Shown here in pieces: positions 44,308 to 56,083 of a stretch of DNA of 64,000 nucleotides; position 1 is the stretch's first letter; every line of letters starts with the position of its first letter. The notes beneath the pieces were generated by a model, which was not told the origin of the DNA, did not search any database, and was given only the letters and a program-made list of their open reading frames with translations. The position numbers and the translations under genes were made by a program. The DNA is from Rhizodiscina lignyota (Eukaryota; Ascomycota; Dothideomycetes; Aulographales; Rhizodiscinaceae), in contig ML978129.1 of assembly GCA_010015805.1 (NCBI GenBank), positions 1,550,001 through 1,614,000 of the forward strand, in the 5' to 3' direction.

Positions 44308-47300
44308 CTACAGGGACCGCTTCTCAGTCCATTCCTCGTAGCACTGGACCTGATCTCCGACTCGGAAGTCTTCCCAATCCTCAAACGCTAGGCCGCAGTC
44401 AGAGTCCTTTCGCATTTCTGTGACGTCTTTCTTCTTGTTCTTTAGTGAGGTGAGAGATCCTGCAACGAGTTAGTTTATTTGATGCCCGGTATTATAATAC
44501 TCATATTAGTGACAGAACGCACCGTTGTAGATGACATCTTTCCCACGCAGAACGCGGACTTTCTTGCCCGTCGATATCATACCATTCTTAACCTTGCAGC
44601 CCGCAATCTTGATGAAATGTCGCTTCTGATCATTGATGCTGAAAGACTGAAGGACTTCCGCCTCACCAGTGACCTTCTGATGGACAGTGGGAGCAAGTTT
44701 GTCACTAAGAATTGATTTGACCGCGTCGGCGAGGCGATAAATGATGTTTTGCTCGATTATCCCAACACTCTTCGATTCGGCCAACGGTCGCACACCTGGC
44801 TCAGCAGTTGTGTTGAAAGCGATAACGTAGCCTTGAGCAACCGCAGCAAGGTCGATGTCGTTCTGGGAGATGGGACCAACTCCTGAGCGCAAAATCTCAG
44901 GCTGGACCTCGCTGTTTCCCAGCGATGCTACTGTATTGAGGACGGCCTCGACAGAGCCAGAAACATCACCCTTGATGACGAGATATACCTTCTCTGGGCC
45001 GCTGGACTGTACTTCAGCTTTATCCTCTGGGCTCTGAGTTGCTTCTTGATCAGTAGCCTGGCCCTTGGCGGCCCGTTCTTCCTTTTCGCGCTTCTCTTGC
45101 TCTCTTCGTCGAGCTTCGTTTATTGCCTCCGTATCCTCGGCCATTTTAAGTTGCTCTTGTTTTGTCAGGCGGAGGTCCACAACTTCCGTGGCTTTCTGCT
45201 CGGTTGGGGCTTGTAGAAGCTCATCTCCTGCAACTGGCTGATCCCTCCATCCATCTACTTCGGCAGGCATGCCAGGTCCGACCTCCTCGACTAAAGCGCC
45301 CGCTTCATTCTTCAGTGTTCGCACGCGTGCCCACGTCGCTCCAGCAACGATGATATCACCAGGTCTGAGGGTGCCACTACGAACCAGGACCGTCGCAACA
45401 CGCCCATTACTCTTCGTTGATGACTCAAGAATCCAGCCTTCGACGGAAGATGACGGGTCCGCCCGATGGTCAAGGATCTCGGAAAGTGTGACCACTGCCT
45501 CTTCCAGCTCTTCCATACCCAAACCCGTCTTTCCACTAACATAGACAGCTTGCGTATCACCTCCTATGTCTTCGATTTCAACACCGTGTCGAGCCAGATC
45601 GGATTTGACACGTTCCGGAGCAGCATCTGCTTTGTCCATCTTGTTAATGGCGACGATCATTGGCACATCCGCAGTCTTTGCATGTTTGATTGCCTCCAGT
45701 GTCTGTGGCATCACGCTGTCATCAGCAGCGACAACCAGAATCACAATATCGGTGACATTGGCGCCACGTTGACGCATGCTGAGAAAAGCCGCGTGCCCAG
45801 GGGTGTCAAGGAAGGTGATTGACTTTCCAGACTCAAGTAGAACATTGAAAGCACCTATGTGCTGGGTTATGCCTCCATGTTCGTTGGCAGCGACGGAAGA
45901 CTTTCGCAGAAAGTCAAGAAGTGTGGTCTTCCCGTGGTCGACATGTCCCATGATGGTCACCACGGGAGGTCGTTGGGGAAACACAGACATATCTTCGGGT
46001 AGAGGAGCGGCGCGTAGGTCATCGTCTGCGCTCTCAACAACGGGCTCGAAATTGAACTCCATAGCAATGAGGCCTGCATTCTCCGAATTGAGAACGTGAT
46101 CATGGCTCAATTCTCCAAAACCGAGCTGCTTCAGCTTTCTGTCGAAGTTGCGCGATGGAACGTTCAGAGCGGTGGCGAGTTGACCGACGCTTATGAATTC
46201 CGGGATGTTTATGGGTCGTGGTTGATCTTTCTGCACTTCTGATCTTTCTTGACGCCGCATGTCCTTTTGCCGCCTTCTTTCCTCTCGTCCTGCGTTTGAC
46301 AGTGCCATTAACGCAGCCTCTCTAGCATAATTGATATTACGTGTTTTCCGGCGATCGTTATCAAAGCGCTTCGGAGCAACATCATTTGCATCATCGCCGA
46401 ATCTCGAAGATAGACTTCGGCGATTTTTGGACTCTTCTCTGGTAGCACCCCAGTATGGGTCGCTAGTGAGGACGACGTCTGGCTGCTTCGTGCCCGATAT
46501 GTCATCTCTTTTTTGTCTTGACTGATCGGCTAGTCCAAGGGGACATTCGGATTTTCCATGGCCTAGTTCACCGCATCTGTGACAACGAATCTTCGACCTC
46601 GGCTAATAAAATCAACTGAATTAGCGCATTGATTGCCGGACAATGTGTTGGTATGCCTACCTCAAAGCCAACAAATTGACCATCCTTCGCACGCAGCTGG
46701 CGTTCCTGAGACTCTCGAAGATAGGCATCTTGCGCAGTGGCTTGCGCTTCGGGACCGTCTCCGCCAAGAAACATCCGTCTGATCCTCACCGGGCGTTGCG
46801 CCTTGTCGTCTTCCCTGCGAGTGACAATTGGTTGACCGTCTTGCTGCTCTGAGTCTTTCTCTGAGGAATTTCGCCTCTTCAAGTGCGCCCATTGTGCCGA
46901 TATATTCCGGCTGATTTGATTTGTACGTGGTTTTTGGGGGAAAGCTGGGTCTGTTCGAGAGGGCGCATCACTGGCCCGACCCTCAGTCTCCATGAAACGG
47001 ATACGATATTGGCTCTGCCCTTGTTTGCTTCTCTGGTCGGATGACCTTGAGGCTCCCTGTCGGTTCCCACCGTTGTCTGGACTCCTTCCTTTGAAGACAT
47101 TGCCAAACAGTGGGTTATCCGAGTGCGGGATGTATCCATTGGAAGCTTGTTTTCTTTGAGGTTTCTCAGTACTAGCTTGTGTCCTTAATCTATCTCGTGC
47201 TCGTAGTTCATCGGGCGTCAAGAAGTCATCGGAAGGAGCAGATCCCCAAGAACGCCTTTCACCTGTCCATTGAGGACTATTCTGGGGTGTAAAGTCGTTA

Positions 47301-47526
47301 TCGGCTTCTTTATATGCTGTAGCCGTTGCAGGAGGTCGAGAGACAGAGCGAGATGTATGTATAGCTCTTTGAGGAGATTGCTGATATCTCAGCGCGTCTT
47401 TTGAGAGCTGTCGGGCGGTACAGAAAATGCAGACGTCGTTTCGCAGAACGGGCTATTTCTTTGTCAGACCTTGCAATCTTGTCTAGTTAAAATATGAATT
47501 ACCTGCAAAATTCTATGCGCCTTCAT
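44308..47526 (-). CDS. Mitochondrial translation initiation factor IF-2 with N-terminal zinc knuckle
   Basis: GTPase that brings initiator tRNA to the mitochondrial ribosome. Four exons: 47526-47503 (eight codons), 47452-46661, 46602-44523 and 44459-44308; 1015 residues. The first two exons give a presequence and a long, disordered Ser/Arg/Gln-rich extension. A CCHC knuckle [14 protein letters not shown] lies at residues 279-292, just after an intron. The IF2 N-domain ([12 protein letters not shown]) follows at about 405. The G domain has GHVDHGKT (491-498), DTPGH (538-542) and NKMD (592-595), then domains II-IV. A charged coiled insert ([14 protein letters not shown]) lies within domain II/III. 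The knuckle and extension are atypical of bacterial IF2. Confidence 0.93.
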
Positions 47527-47916
47527 CACAGAAGCAAATACAGTAAAGGGAGCTCTTCAAACGTCTTCCCGAAATTTCAAGATGAAGTCCTGAAAATGCC
47601 GAAAGCCACTCTAGACCAAATCGGGTTAACCTCACAGGCCTGCCGAACTGCATCACCACAACTATGCGCTCATGATACAACTCGACTAATTGATGCAGAA
47701 CACATAAGATTCTATTTCCCAAAGCTCTCTGATGATCTCTACCTTCTGTCAATGGAGATCTCTCGGTCTTGCCAATGAGCAATTGGAAGAAGTGAAGATC
47801 AAGTGGAAAAGACGATGGCACCGCGTCCTTATCTGATACCCCCACTGCATTCGGCGGAACCTAAGACCTCTAATTCAGAACTCTACGTTTGATCCAAGTC
47901 AGCATCTGGAACGACT
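47527..47916. other. Divergent intergenic region
   Basis: About 390 bp between the mIF2 start and the F-box-like gene start; it presumably carries both promoters. No other feature seen. Confidence 0.45.
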
Positions 47917-48741
47917 ATGGCATCACACTTTCTACGCTTACCAGTCGAGCTGAGGCTCAAGATCTATGACTTCCTCCTTGATGCCGACAGAGCTGAGAGC
48001 GAGACTGAGCGAAGAACGAAACAGCAAATCGGCTGGGAAGAGTACGATGCCCGCTGCCCGTGTCTTTGGCACAATGAGGCACATGCGTGGATATTCCATC
48101 CTTGTCCGTGTACGACTGGAAAGCCATTCATCCCGTATAGGCGTATGCTCAACATTCACACATCTATCCTGCGGGTTTCGAAATTACTCCATTATGAGGC
48201 GCTGCCGCGTTTGTACGAGAACCGTATGTTCGAGGCTGTGAATTTCCGGACATTTGGCACTCTGCACGAAGCCCTGCTGGAGAGGTATTGGATTCTAGAC
48301 CAATTCCTTGTCACCTTATATGCTTCAGCAAGAGAACAAGTCAAATTCATACGGCTACCAATTTTCCCATCTCTACGCAAGCCCTATGGCGCTGAACAAG
48401 CATTTTCGAGCATAAAGTGGAAACTGCCAAATCTCAAAATTGTTGAACTGGAGGTATTTCCCCCATCAACTGATCCAAAGTATCCAAACGGCCCTCCCAC
48501 CGGTGCTTGGTTGCATCCAGTCATGGTCTTCGAGAGTTGTGATATTGTATTGGTTCAGGATAGCCGTGGATGGTTCTCTCATCCTTTGTCCACCTCTAAA
48601 ATCAACCGATTTGAGACGAGTTTCAGGGCGCAGCTGTACGAGATGGTCCAGAAACGCCGAATACGACGGTCTCGCAAAGAACAAGATGGGATCTGTGATG
48701 ATCATTCAGTCCTTCAAACAGCAAGATCATGCGCTAGCTGA
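47917..48741 (+). CDS. F-box/2EXR-like protein of unknown function
   Basis: Single exon, 274 residues. The N-terminus FLRLPVELRLKIYDFLL is the short F-box-like/2EXR motif found in large lineage-specific families of filamentous ascomycetes. It is followed by the usual ILRVSKLLHYEALPRLYENRMFE-type block (in part NIHTSILRVSKLLHYEAL). No leucine-rich repeat or other partner domain follows. It could act as a substrate adaptor for SCF ubiquitin ligases, but the motif alone does not show that. The C-terminus is basic (KRRIRRSRKEQ). Confidence 0.75.
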   Translation: MASHFLRLPVELRLKIYDFLLDADRAESETERRTKQQIGWEEYDARCPCLWHNEAHAWIFHPCPCTTGKPFIPYRRMLNIHTSILRVSKLLHYEALPRLYENRMFEAVNFRTFGTLHEALLERYWILDQFLVTLYASAREQVKFIRLPIFPSLRKPYGAEQAFSSIKWKLPNLKIVELEVFPPSTDPKYPNGPPTGAWLHPVMVFESCDIVLVQDSRGWFSHPLSTSKINRFETSFRAQLYEMVQKRRIRRSRKEQDGICDDHSVLQTARSCAS

Positions 48742-51700
48742 TACGACAGAACGCGAATAGTCAAATCTCACAGTGTTTATGGAATCGCTGTACGGAGAAA
48801 AGTCGATGAAGGCGCCCGGAATCGCTTCGATCACTGAGCATAAAAACCGGCGTCTTTGTCAGAAGCTCTGGCGGCCAAACTCAAACCATCTCGGTAGAAC
48901 TTTTGCTGGGCACAACGGCAGTGCAGGGAATATTCCTTAGACTTAATTTGATTTTACCATCAAGATGCATATCTGATTCAGGACATGGGAACATATGATG
49001 ACGGTAGCAGTCGCAGCCGTCCGATGCACTCTCCTAGCTGTGCGAAGGTTGGGTTCAACTGCGATCGGACTCCGCTCATGTAGCTTCGGCAGACTTAAGG
49101 AAATTGGAAATCTTAAAAAAATCCTTTCTTCAATTGAGCTTGCACTATATTTAAGTTTAAGCTATTTTCGCCTCTTCACCTTCCGCAAATGCGCGCTGTA
49201 CGTGGAAGGATTCCTATCATTGAAACCTCCCAAGTCAAACAGCAGACTTTACTGAAATGCGGAAAGTTAGGTTTACTTATAATCAGAAGCTGCTCATCTC
49301 GCTTGCACAGACTTGTGCACATTTCCGATTGAGACTACTTCACTTTCTTCTCAACTCCCGTTGTAAGTGGGAAGGCACGCAATACTATCAGCCTTACATT
49401 GTTTGAGTAAAGTTCCATTGCACACGTATACTGCCTCGGCGGCTTCACCTTGTTCGACAAAATTCGCGCTGTCCTTAGAGTCATTCTAGTTTAGATGCCT
49501 TACTTTCTTCGACGAGGCTCACACCATATTCAGAGGCATGCATGATGTTAGGATTTGTAATTCGAACACCCAACCCCGTCAGTGTGCATGGGCTCCGTTG
49601 AGTCAAAATGCCGACTACAGTCATTTCGTTTGCGCGGACCTATGAAGACTGCAGGCCTTGGAAGCCTTACTTTCTGCAACCGGAACTTTACTTTGCACGA
49701 GGTATACTTCTTAAGCACCTCTCAATGTCAGGAGACAAGACTCATCTATTTGCGGAGGTTGTGATCAGTCCGGAAGATTCGCTCAGCCGGGCAGCTCTCC
49801 GAGTGCCGAAAATACGGTCATGATCGGGCGTCTCATATATCCAAGATCTAGGCAGCAATGTTTTGTCCTTTGCGAGTGCTATCCCAGGATGATGTACCAA
49901 TAAGCGCGATGAATCCCAAGGAAATGCGCAATAGACAATAGGGCTGAGACAGGTAAGGTCAAAATAAACTATGAGGGCGTCAAGGAAATCATGCGCCTCA
50001 TTTCTGGAAAATTGGTCTCGAGCACTCGGGAGGCTTGAGCATCGGGACAGGAAGCCACTCGCCCGGTTGGGCATCAATGTACGAAAGTGACGAATCTGCC
50101 ATCCCTGTCGCGAATCCTTGAGGAATAGAATAGATTCATAACACTGCGCGATCGGGACCTGGAAGGCTATCGTTTCGAACGCAGTTCTCCAAAAGGCACG
50201 GAAGCCTCATTACTGGCGATACGAACGTATCTGTCTTACTATAGTCAGACTGTGGGCAGTGGCACATGACTGGACGAAAACGGAAGACGACTCGAAGCTG
50301 ATGTCCAAACAAGAACAGGGTAGAACTCGAATGAGAAGAAATGGTGAGAGAAAGCATGCGGAGGACGCGCATGCATCACATTGTCATGCAGAAGGAGCTG
50401 CTGCAGAACTAGCTGCCGCGAAGCCGCTGTCATCTGGCCCTGGTTCAGTAAACGGTAGAGTAGCTGTCTTCTCTATGCTCGCCTCACCTTTCTTGGGCAT
50501 GATCGGCCCTGGAAAATAGCTGAGCAGCCCAAGAAGCCACTGAAGCCTCAGAATCGAATATCAGAGTTCATCGCAAAATAGCGCACTATCGCTTTTTTCG
50601 ACAATGACAGGCGCATTGCGAATATTGAGTCAAACGACCGATGTCTTCTTACGCGAGCAATGCCAGTAATAATGCGAGTACGAATGTCTTGCTGCGGACC
50701 GCGATACTGGGGCCTTCCAGAGCGGGCCGCGATGAGCCTTGTATTTGGAAGTACTGTCAGCGTTAGTGTCCTTGGTTCTCTCGTCGGAACGATCTCCAGC
50801 GTCATGTCGGATATGTCAATATTGACGATTTCCAGGGTGGCTGGGGATGAGTCTGGCCGTGTAAGCCAATGGATAGTCCCGTTTCCGAGGTATTTGGGGC
50901 ATTTGCTTGGAAAGCGAGCGCCGTCATTTGCTGCGACTCAGCGATTTCTTGGTAATTACTCCGTGCTTGGATGTCCGGTGTACCTCTAATGTGCGCTCGA
51001 TCGAGAACGTGAGTCGTACATTTCATTGTAATACAGCATATGTTCGCAGCCTCGAGCAGCCCAGAGGCGGAAATGGCTCTCAACCCAAACAGTGAGGCAT
51101 TTCCCAGATGCTGCAGTGGATGAGGCTCAGCCGGCACCTTGTGATACTCTGAATGCGGCGCACTGCATGCTGAGGCACTCTAAATGTCGTCAGAAGATTC
51201 GACATCTGTGTCGTGCGACGGCTACAACAATATTTGCAGCACGTTGCTTGATATGCTTTCGTATTCCCCCACTCGCTGTCTCATGACGGCAGGCGGATAG
51301 GGCCGCATGACAAGATCAAGTGTAGAGCGAGAGATGGCACGCTTCTCTGCCAGGCTCGCACCCCGGAAGGAAACATCGGCAGGGCGGAGCTGGGAGCTTA
51401 CGCGTGGTACAATTGGAGGAATGGAGGAGATGGTGAAACAGCGTGTCGGAAGGCGATCGCGATGCGGCTCCACGGTGTCGGCCGGCAGCAGTCTCGCAGC
51501 TGGCCGCAAGAGCAGAATAGAGGCCGGTGCAAATCCATACTGTATCGCGCGTGCTTGAGGCTATTGAAGCAACTGAGCGGCGGCGAGACGCGTGCGAACG
51601 AATGAAGACACAGCGAGCGCGTCCAATCGGGCGATGCTCAGTTGGGCCTAGGGCAGGCGCACGGCGGCGGGAGAGAAGGGCCGCTTCGTCTCGAAGGCCC

Positions 51701-52693
51701 GTCCCTTTGCTGCTGCGCACGCCTTCTGCTGGTCATCCACAGGTGACACCCAGCACACCCCAACGCAACGCAACCAGGAAGAGCCGATCGACCAACTGCG
51801 ACGCGCTGCTTCGTCCGGACTCAGCAGTCTGCTGCAACCGGCTCTTGTCACCGCATCTCCGGGCCGTCTGGATCTTTGGATGAAGCTTCTGCGATGATTT
51901 GGGCCGACAAACACGCTCCCTTCAGGCGGGAATCTCGTGCTGCCTCACCACCAGCCTCTTCCTGAACAGAGCATGGAAGGCTTGCCTGTTTCGCTCCGGC
52001 GTAATCGATGAGCTCTCACTCCTTCGCGGGTGCCGGGATCTCATCTCGCTCGCTCGGATTAGCAGAGAGTCAAGCAGAGCGTACCCTGGATGCGTGCATG
52101 AAGGCCCGCATTGGCGCAGCTCACAGCAGCCAGTCGTCGCAGGACGTCCGCTGTGCCAGGTGCTGCATTCCTACCCGAGCCCAGCGCCTTTCTGGGGCGT
52201 CGAATGGCGAATTCGACGCTTGTTTCGGCGCGCAGGAAATCCCACGGCGACTTGCTGACTGGGGGCAGTTGCAAGCCGAAAGAGCGTGCGTTGCTGAGTC
52301 TCGCTGAGGACAGGATGGTGTGTGGTGTGGGTGTGGTGTGCTTCGCTGCAGTGGGGGGCCCCTCCCTTTGCGCCGGGACCTCCTCCCACCCTCCGCCTCT
52401 ATCGATTACAATATGAAGCGGCAAGCATCTCCCAGCTCTACTTTTCCTGAACCTCGCCACTCTGTCCATTCCGTCCAACTTCTTCTGCCGATCCAGGACG
52501 GCTCTCCCGCCGTCTTTCATATACCAGATCGCTCCTCGGTATATCTGGCGATTGCTATAACCCGCCCACACCTGATCTGTTTTCCTGCGGCTCCGTCCGC
52601 TTGGCCCGATCCGGCTCTGCCACACCGCCTGGCGATTCAACAGCCGACACCGGCCTCACATTCACAATATTAGGAGGCCTCCGTTGCCAAATC
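48742..52693. other. Gene-poor stretch with the bZIP leader region
   Basis: Nearly 4 kb without a secure gene. From 48742 to about 50500 only small open frames occur, for example 49608-49823 (+), without family support. A weak two-exon candidate is listed at 50548-51137. From 51300 to 52690 the base composition becomes G+C-rich with overlapping open frames on both strands and CT-rich tracts, which fits a long promoter and 5' leader of the bZIP gene. Confidence 0.5.
50548..51137 (-). CDS. Possible two-exon hypothetical protein
   Basis: Weak prediction. Exons 51137-50984 and 50930-50548 would join across a 53-nt intron (donor GTACAC, acceptor TCGCAG) with matching phase to give 178 residues. 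Exon 2 has protein-like composition (PKYLGNGTIHWLTRPD; EIVNIDISDMTLEIV) ending NSDIRF. No family is recognised, the donor is not strong, and open frames on the other strand overlap it. Expression data would be needed before accepting it. Confidence 0.25.
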
Positions 52694-54843
52694 ATGGCTT
52701 TCCAGGCCAATCTGGACTACAAGAACGCACCTGGCTCGCGTCTAGCTCTGAATCATCAACAGCATCACCAGAAACCACCGCAGCCTGGAGCTTTGCTGGT
52801 CAGCGACATTGACGCACTCGACGACTCAATTTTGGACTCTGCCATGATTTCGCCGGCGAGCGCTGGTGACAGGAGGGACTCCTTTGCCAACAGCACAGCT
52901 CTGTTCTCACCGCAGAGCACCAATTGGGAGGATTTCTCCGCTCCACCGATGGATCGTACCCAGAGCTTGTCGAATAATCCATTCTTCGAGCAGAACAACA
53001 ATCCATACACACGCCTGGAGAGGCCTCATATTGCGACCTACAGTCAGCAACCGTCTTCAACATGGCCTCTCGTTGATCGCACAGCCGATTCTCGGACGCC
53101 ATTCGGGCATCAGGCACATGACGCATATGCCAGTGAGTTTGAGCCAGCGCAACCCTACATGGGAAATGGCTCGAGCGCGACGTACAATGGACTGCCAAAT
53201 ATGCCGAGCAATGTCAGGCCCAGCTCAGTGTTCCCGCCAAATACTCAAGGCATTGACACGCCTAATGCTCTCTCACCTGCACCCGGAGACAAGTGGATGC
53301 AATTCAGCGACATTGAACGACAACCAATACCAAAAAGGATGAGACAGAACAGTCCACCGCGCCCCTTCTCACCTTCCTTTCCAAGGATGCGTGGTGATGG
53401 GATCCGTAAGAAGAATGCTCGGTTCGAGATCCCTCCTGAACGGAACCTCAATACCATCGATAAGATGATCTCGGAAGCCACCAATGATGATGAGATCAAG
53501 GAACTCAAGCAACAGAAGCGACTCTTAAGGAATCGACAGGCAGCGTATGTCTTCCTCTCAGCACACAAGGCCATCCATCCTCGAGGCTCCACATTTGGTA
53601 TACCGATCCACGTTGGCTAACTTCTCCTCACAGACTTGATTCCCGACAGCGAAAGAAGAAGCATACTGAAGAGCTCGAAAAGGAGAAGCAAGGGTGGCAA
53701 GAGCGCATGGCAATGCTCGAGGAAGAGGTCACTAACTTGCGCCTTCAAGCGGACGCTTTCACAATGGAGCGACGTGATTGGGAACAACAGATGATTCAGT
53801 CGCAGGATCAAATCAGAGCTCTGATGTACGAGAAGGAGGATATGGTCGTCGAGCATACTCGTGAGACGGGTGAACTTCGAAAGAAGGTTAATGTGCTCAC
53901 GGAGAAGCTCAACGCGAGAGCCTCTGCTCCTGCCACCGTCACACCGAACTCGACCGACTTCGCTGACTTTGCTACCGAGATGAATGGCTTGACAATGGAC
54001 CAGGACGAGTGGAACAATTACATCTTCGTCGACAACATGTTCCAGGATCAAGATGGCGCTCCGCAACACCCACCTCAAAGCAACGCTCTCGTTGTTGCCT
54101 CAAGGCCCAAGCAACAGCAACCGATCATTGCCGACGCCGAGAAACCTGCGGCTGCTTCTGGCCTCCTGCTGATGCTGCTCCTTTGTGGTGCCTTCTTTGC
54201 TAGCAAGTCGTCTGGCACTCAAGCATTACCAAAACTTCATATGCCTGATGAGGTCCGTGCCGAAGCTGCCAACGTGCTTGACAATATCCTCAAGGAAGGC
54301 TCGCACTCCGCCGGAAACGCGCATGCAACAGCACACCATATGATCGCCTCTCAGGTTAATGCAATGGAGCCCGGGCCATCCGGTGTCGCTACCGCCGCAT
54401 GGCAGCCCAAAGCTACGTTGTCGGGTGCCGAGTTCGCATCGATATCTAACCCGTCCGGTCTCGGCATCGACGACTCCACCCTCGGGCAGATGCATCACAA
54501 TCTCGTCATGCCGACAAAGGAGCAGGAGGCTGAACAGCTGTTCGGTCTTACCCCGAATCAGTACAACAGTCTGACTACGACCGAGTTCAATCGACCCGCG
54601 TACAACATGCAAGATTCGCCGCCAGCAACCGATGAAGCCAGCACTAGTCCTACAAGTGGCAGGAAGACATTGGCTCAAGCATTGCAAAATAGGCATGACG
54701 AAGCATGGACTAATGGCAAAGCCGCTGTCTACACGAGAAGTTTGCTCGGCGAACAGATCCCTGCTGACATTGTGAGGGAGTTCCAGAGGATTGTGCAACA
54801 GAGCGGCGATGCTGGTGAACAGAATGTCAAAAGTGAGGCTTGA
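52694..54843 (+). CDS. bZIP transcription factor with a hydrophobic segment after the zipper
   Basis: Two exons, 52694-53544 and 53634-54843, split by an 89-nt intron inside the basic region; 686 residues. The N-terminal half is Ser/Pro/Asn/Gln-rich and disordered. The basic region has the invariant N-x7-R at Asn280 and Arg288 (NRQAALDSR), followed by a long leucine/methionine heptad coiled coil to about residue 378. A hydrophobic run SGLLLMLLLCGAFFAS lies at about 459-474, flanked by Lys on both sides, long enough for one membrane span. The C-terminal part (LGQMHHNLVMPTKEQEAEQL, ALQNRHDEAW) looks conserved but carries no named domain. Nuclear DNA-binding role is secure; membrane tethering is inference. 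Confidence 0.88.
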
Positions 54844-56083
54844 ATGAGGAGATTACTGTGCACACACAGGGAAGCTCAAGAGACGTGTTTCTAAATTGCA
54901 CTTGGTGGTTATCAGTGTTTGCACTTTGGTGGATTCATTTTCATGTGTTTCGGGTAGGCCATCTGTTTTCTGCTATTTTGCTCGGCTTTGGATTCATTTG
55001 TCTTTTGGCCCGTGAGCAAGCGATGGGCCTGGGTATTTGTTTCGGTTCTGCTTTCACCCTGACCGACTCTGCTCGGTCTACAGAGAGTTGGTTGCATGCT
55101 TCCTGGTTAGGATTGCTTTTATTGCCTCATGTATATAATGAACAATCGGATGGGTATATGGAATCACGGATGATGGAACGGGACTGGACGGAAACGAATT
55201 GGGTATTCACTCCCGCACGGGCTACCTTTCTTAACGACATTAACACGACTACACGACTCTTCACGATCATAACACACAACGATGGCATGAACCCGGCTAT
55301 CACGTCACTATCAATCACGACCCACCTTAGACACAGCTCAACTGAGCGATGACATGACTCGAGAAAAGGAGCGAGACGATCGATGAAGCGAACGGACCAC
55401 GAGTGATCGAATCACGACCACAACTCCAACCGAGGAGTTTCTTATGTTGGAGGGAGCTTTGGGAGTTATCTGAGGTTCGGCGAGGGTCTGGCTTGCAGCT
55501 GCAGCTTCCTGCATGTGTACAATCTCATTCTCTCTTCTCTTCTTGCCAATCGGACTCGACAGAGGCGATACTTGGAGTCACAAGTGACGGGATATTCAAT
55601 TTAATTGGTATCATTACCTCATTCTACCTGCTCCTTTCTACTTGGGTCTACCGCTGCCGTCAGCGGCCGCAATTATGGAAAGAACAGCCAACCGGCTTTC
55701 CCTTGCTCGTAGACTTTGCGCTCTGCTCCAGTCACATATCGTGATCCAGCTTTTTGCAATTGAAAATCTGTGATTGATCCCTGAGGTCTACATTCTTGAG
55801 ACGGAGCTTCTGCAGTGACTTCGAGCATAGCCTCAATCGCTCTCGTGAATTGCCATCCAACCGTCTGCTGCTCGCCACCCATTTGCCCGTTTTGCCTTTT
55901 TTGCAGCCCGTCCCTGTTTTCCGAGGCCGTTTCTGCGACCGCGACGAAACATATCACAGTACTAATGCCCACGCTGGACTGACCGGTTTTGTAACCTGTA
56001 CCCGAAAACGCCGAGAATAGAATAGGCTGATGCGGAAGAAATGCAGATATCGCTACTGGCGACACTCCGTTACGAGCCCATGA
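54844..56083. other. Convergent intergenic stretch, 1.2 kb
   Basis: Between the bZIP stop and the Sel1-repeat gene stop. It must include two 3' UTRs. Open frames on both strands are unsupported. Confidence 0.5.

Noticed and set aside
49608-49823. 71-codon plus-strand frame (MPTTVISFARTYEDC)
   Set aside because: Composition is protein-like, but it is isolated and has no recognisable domain or extending exon.
51300-52640. Overlapping frames of 100-190 codons on both strands
   Set aside because: The region is G+C-rich, which lowers stop frequency in every frame. No frame resembles a family, and the position fits the bZIP promoter and leader.
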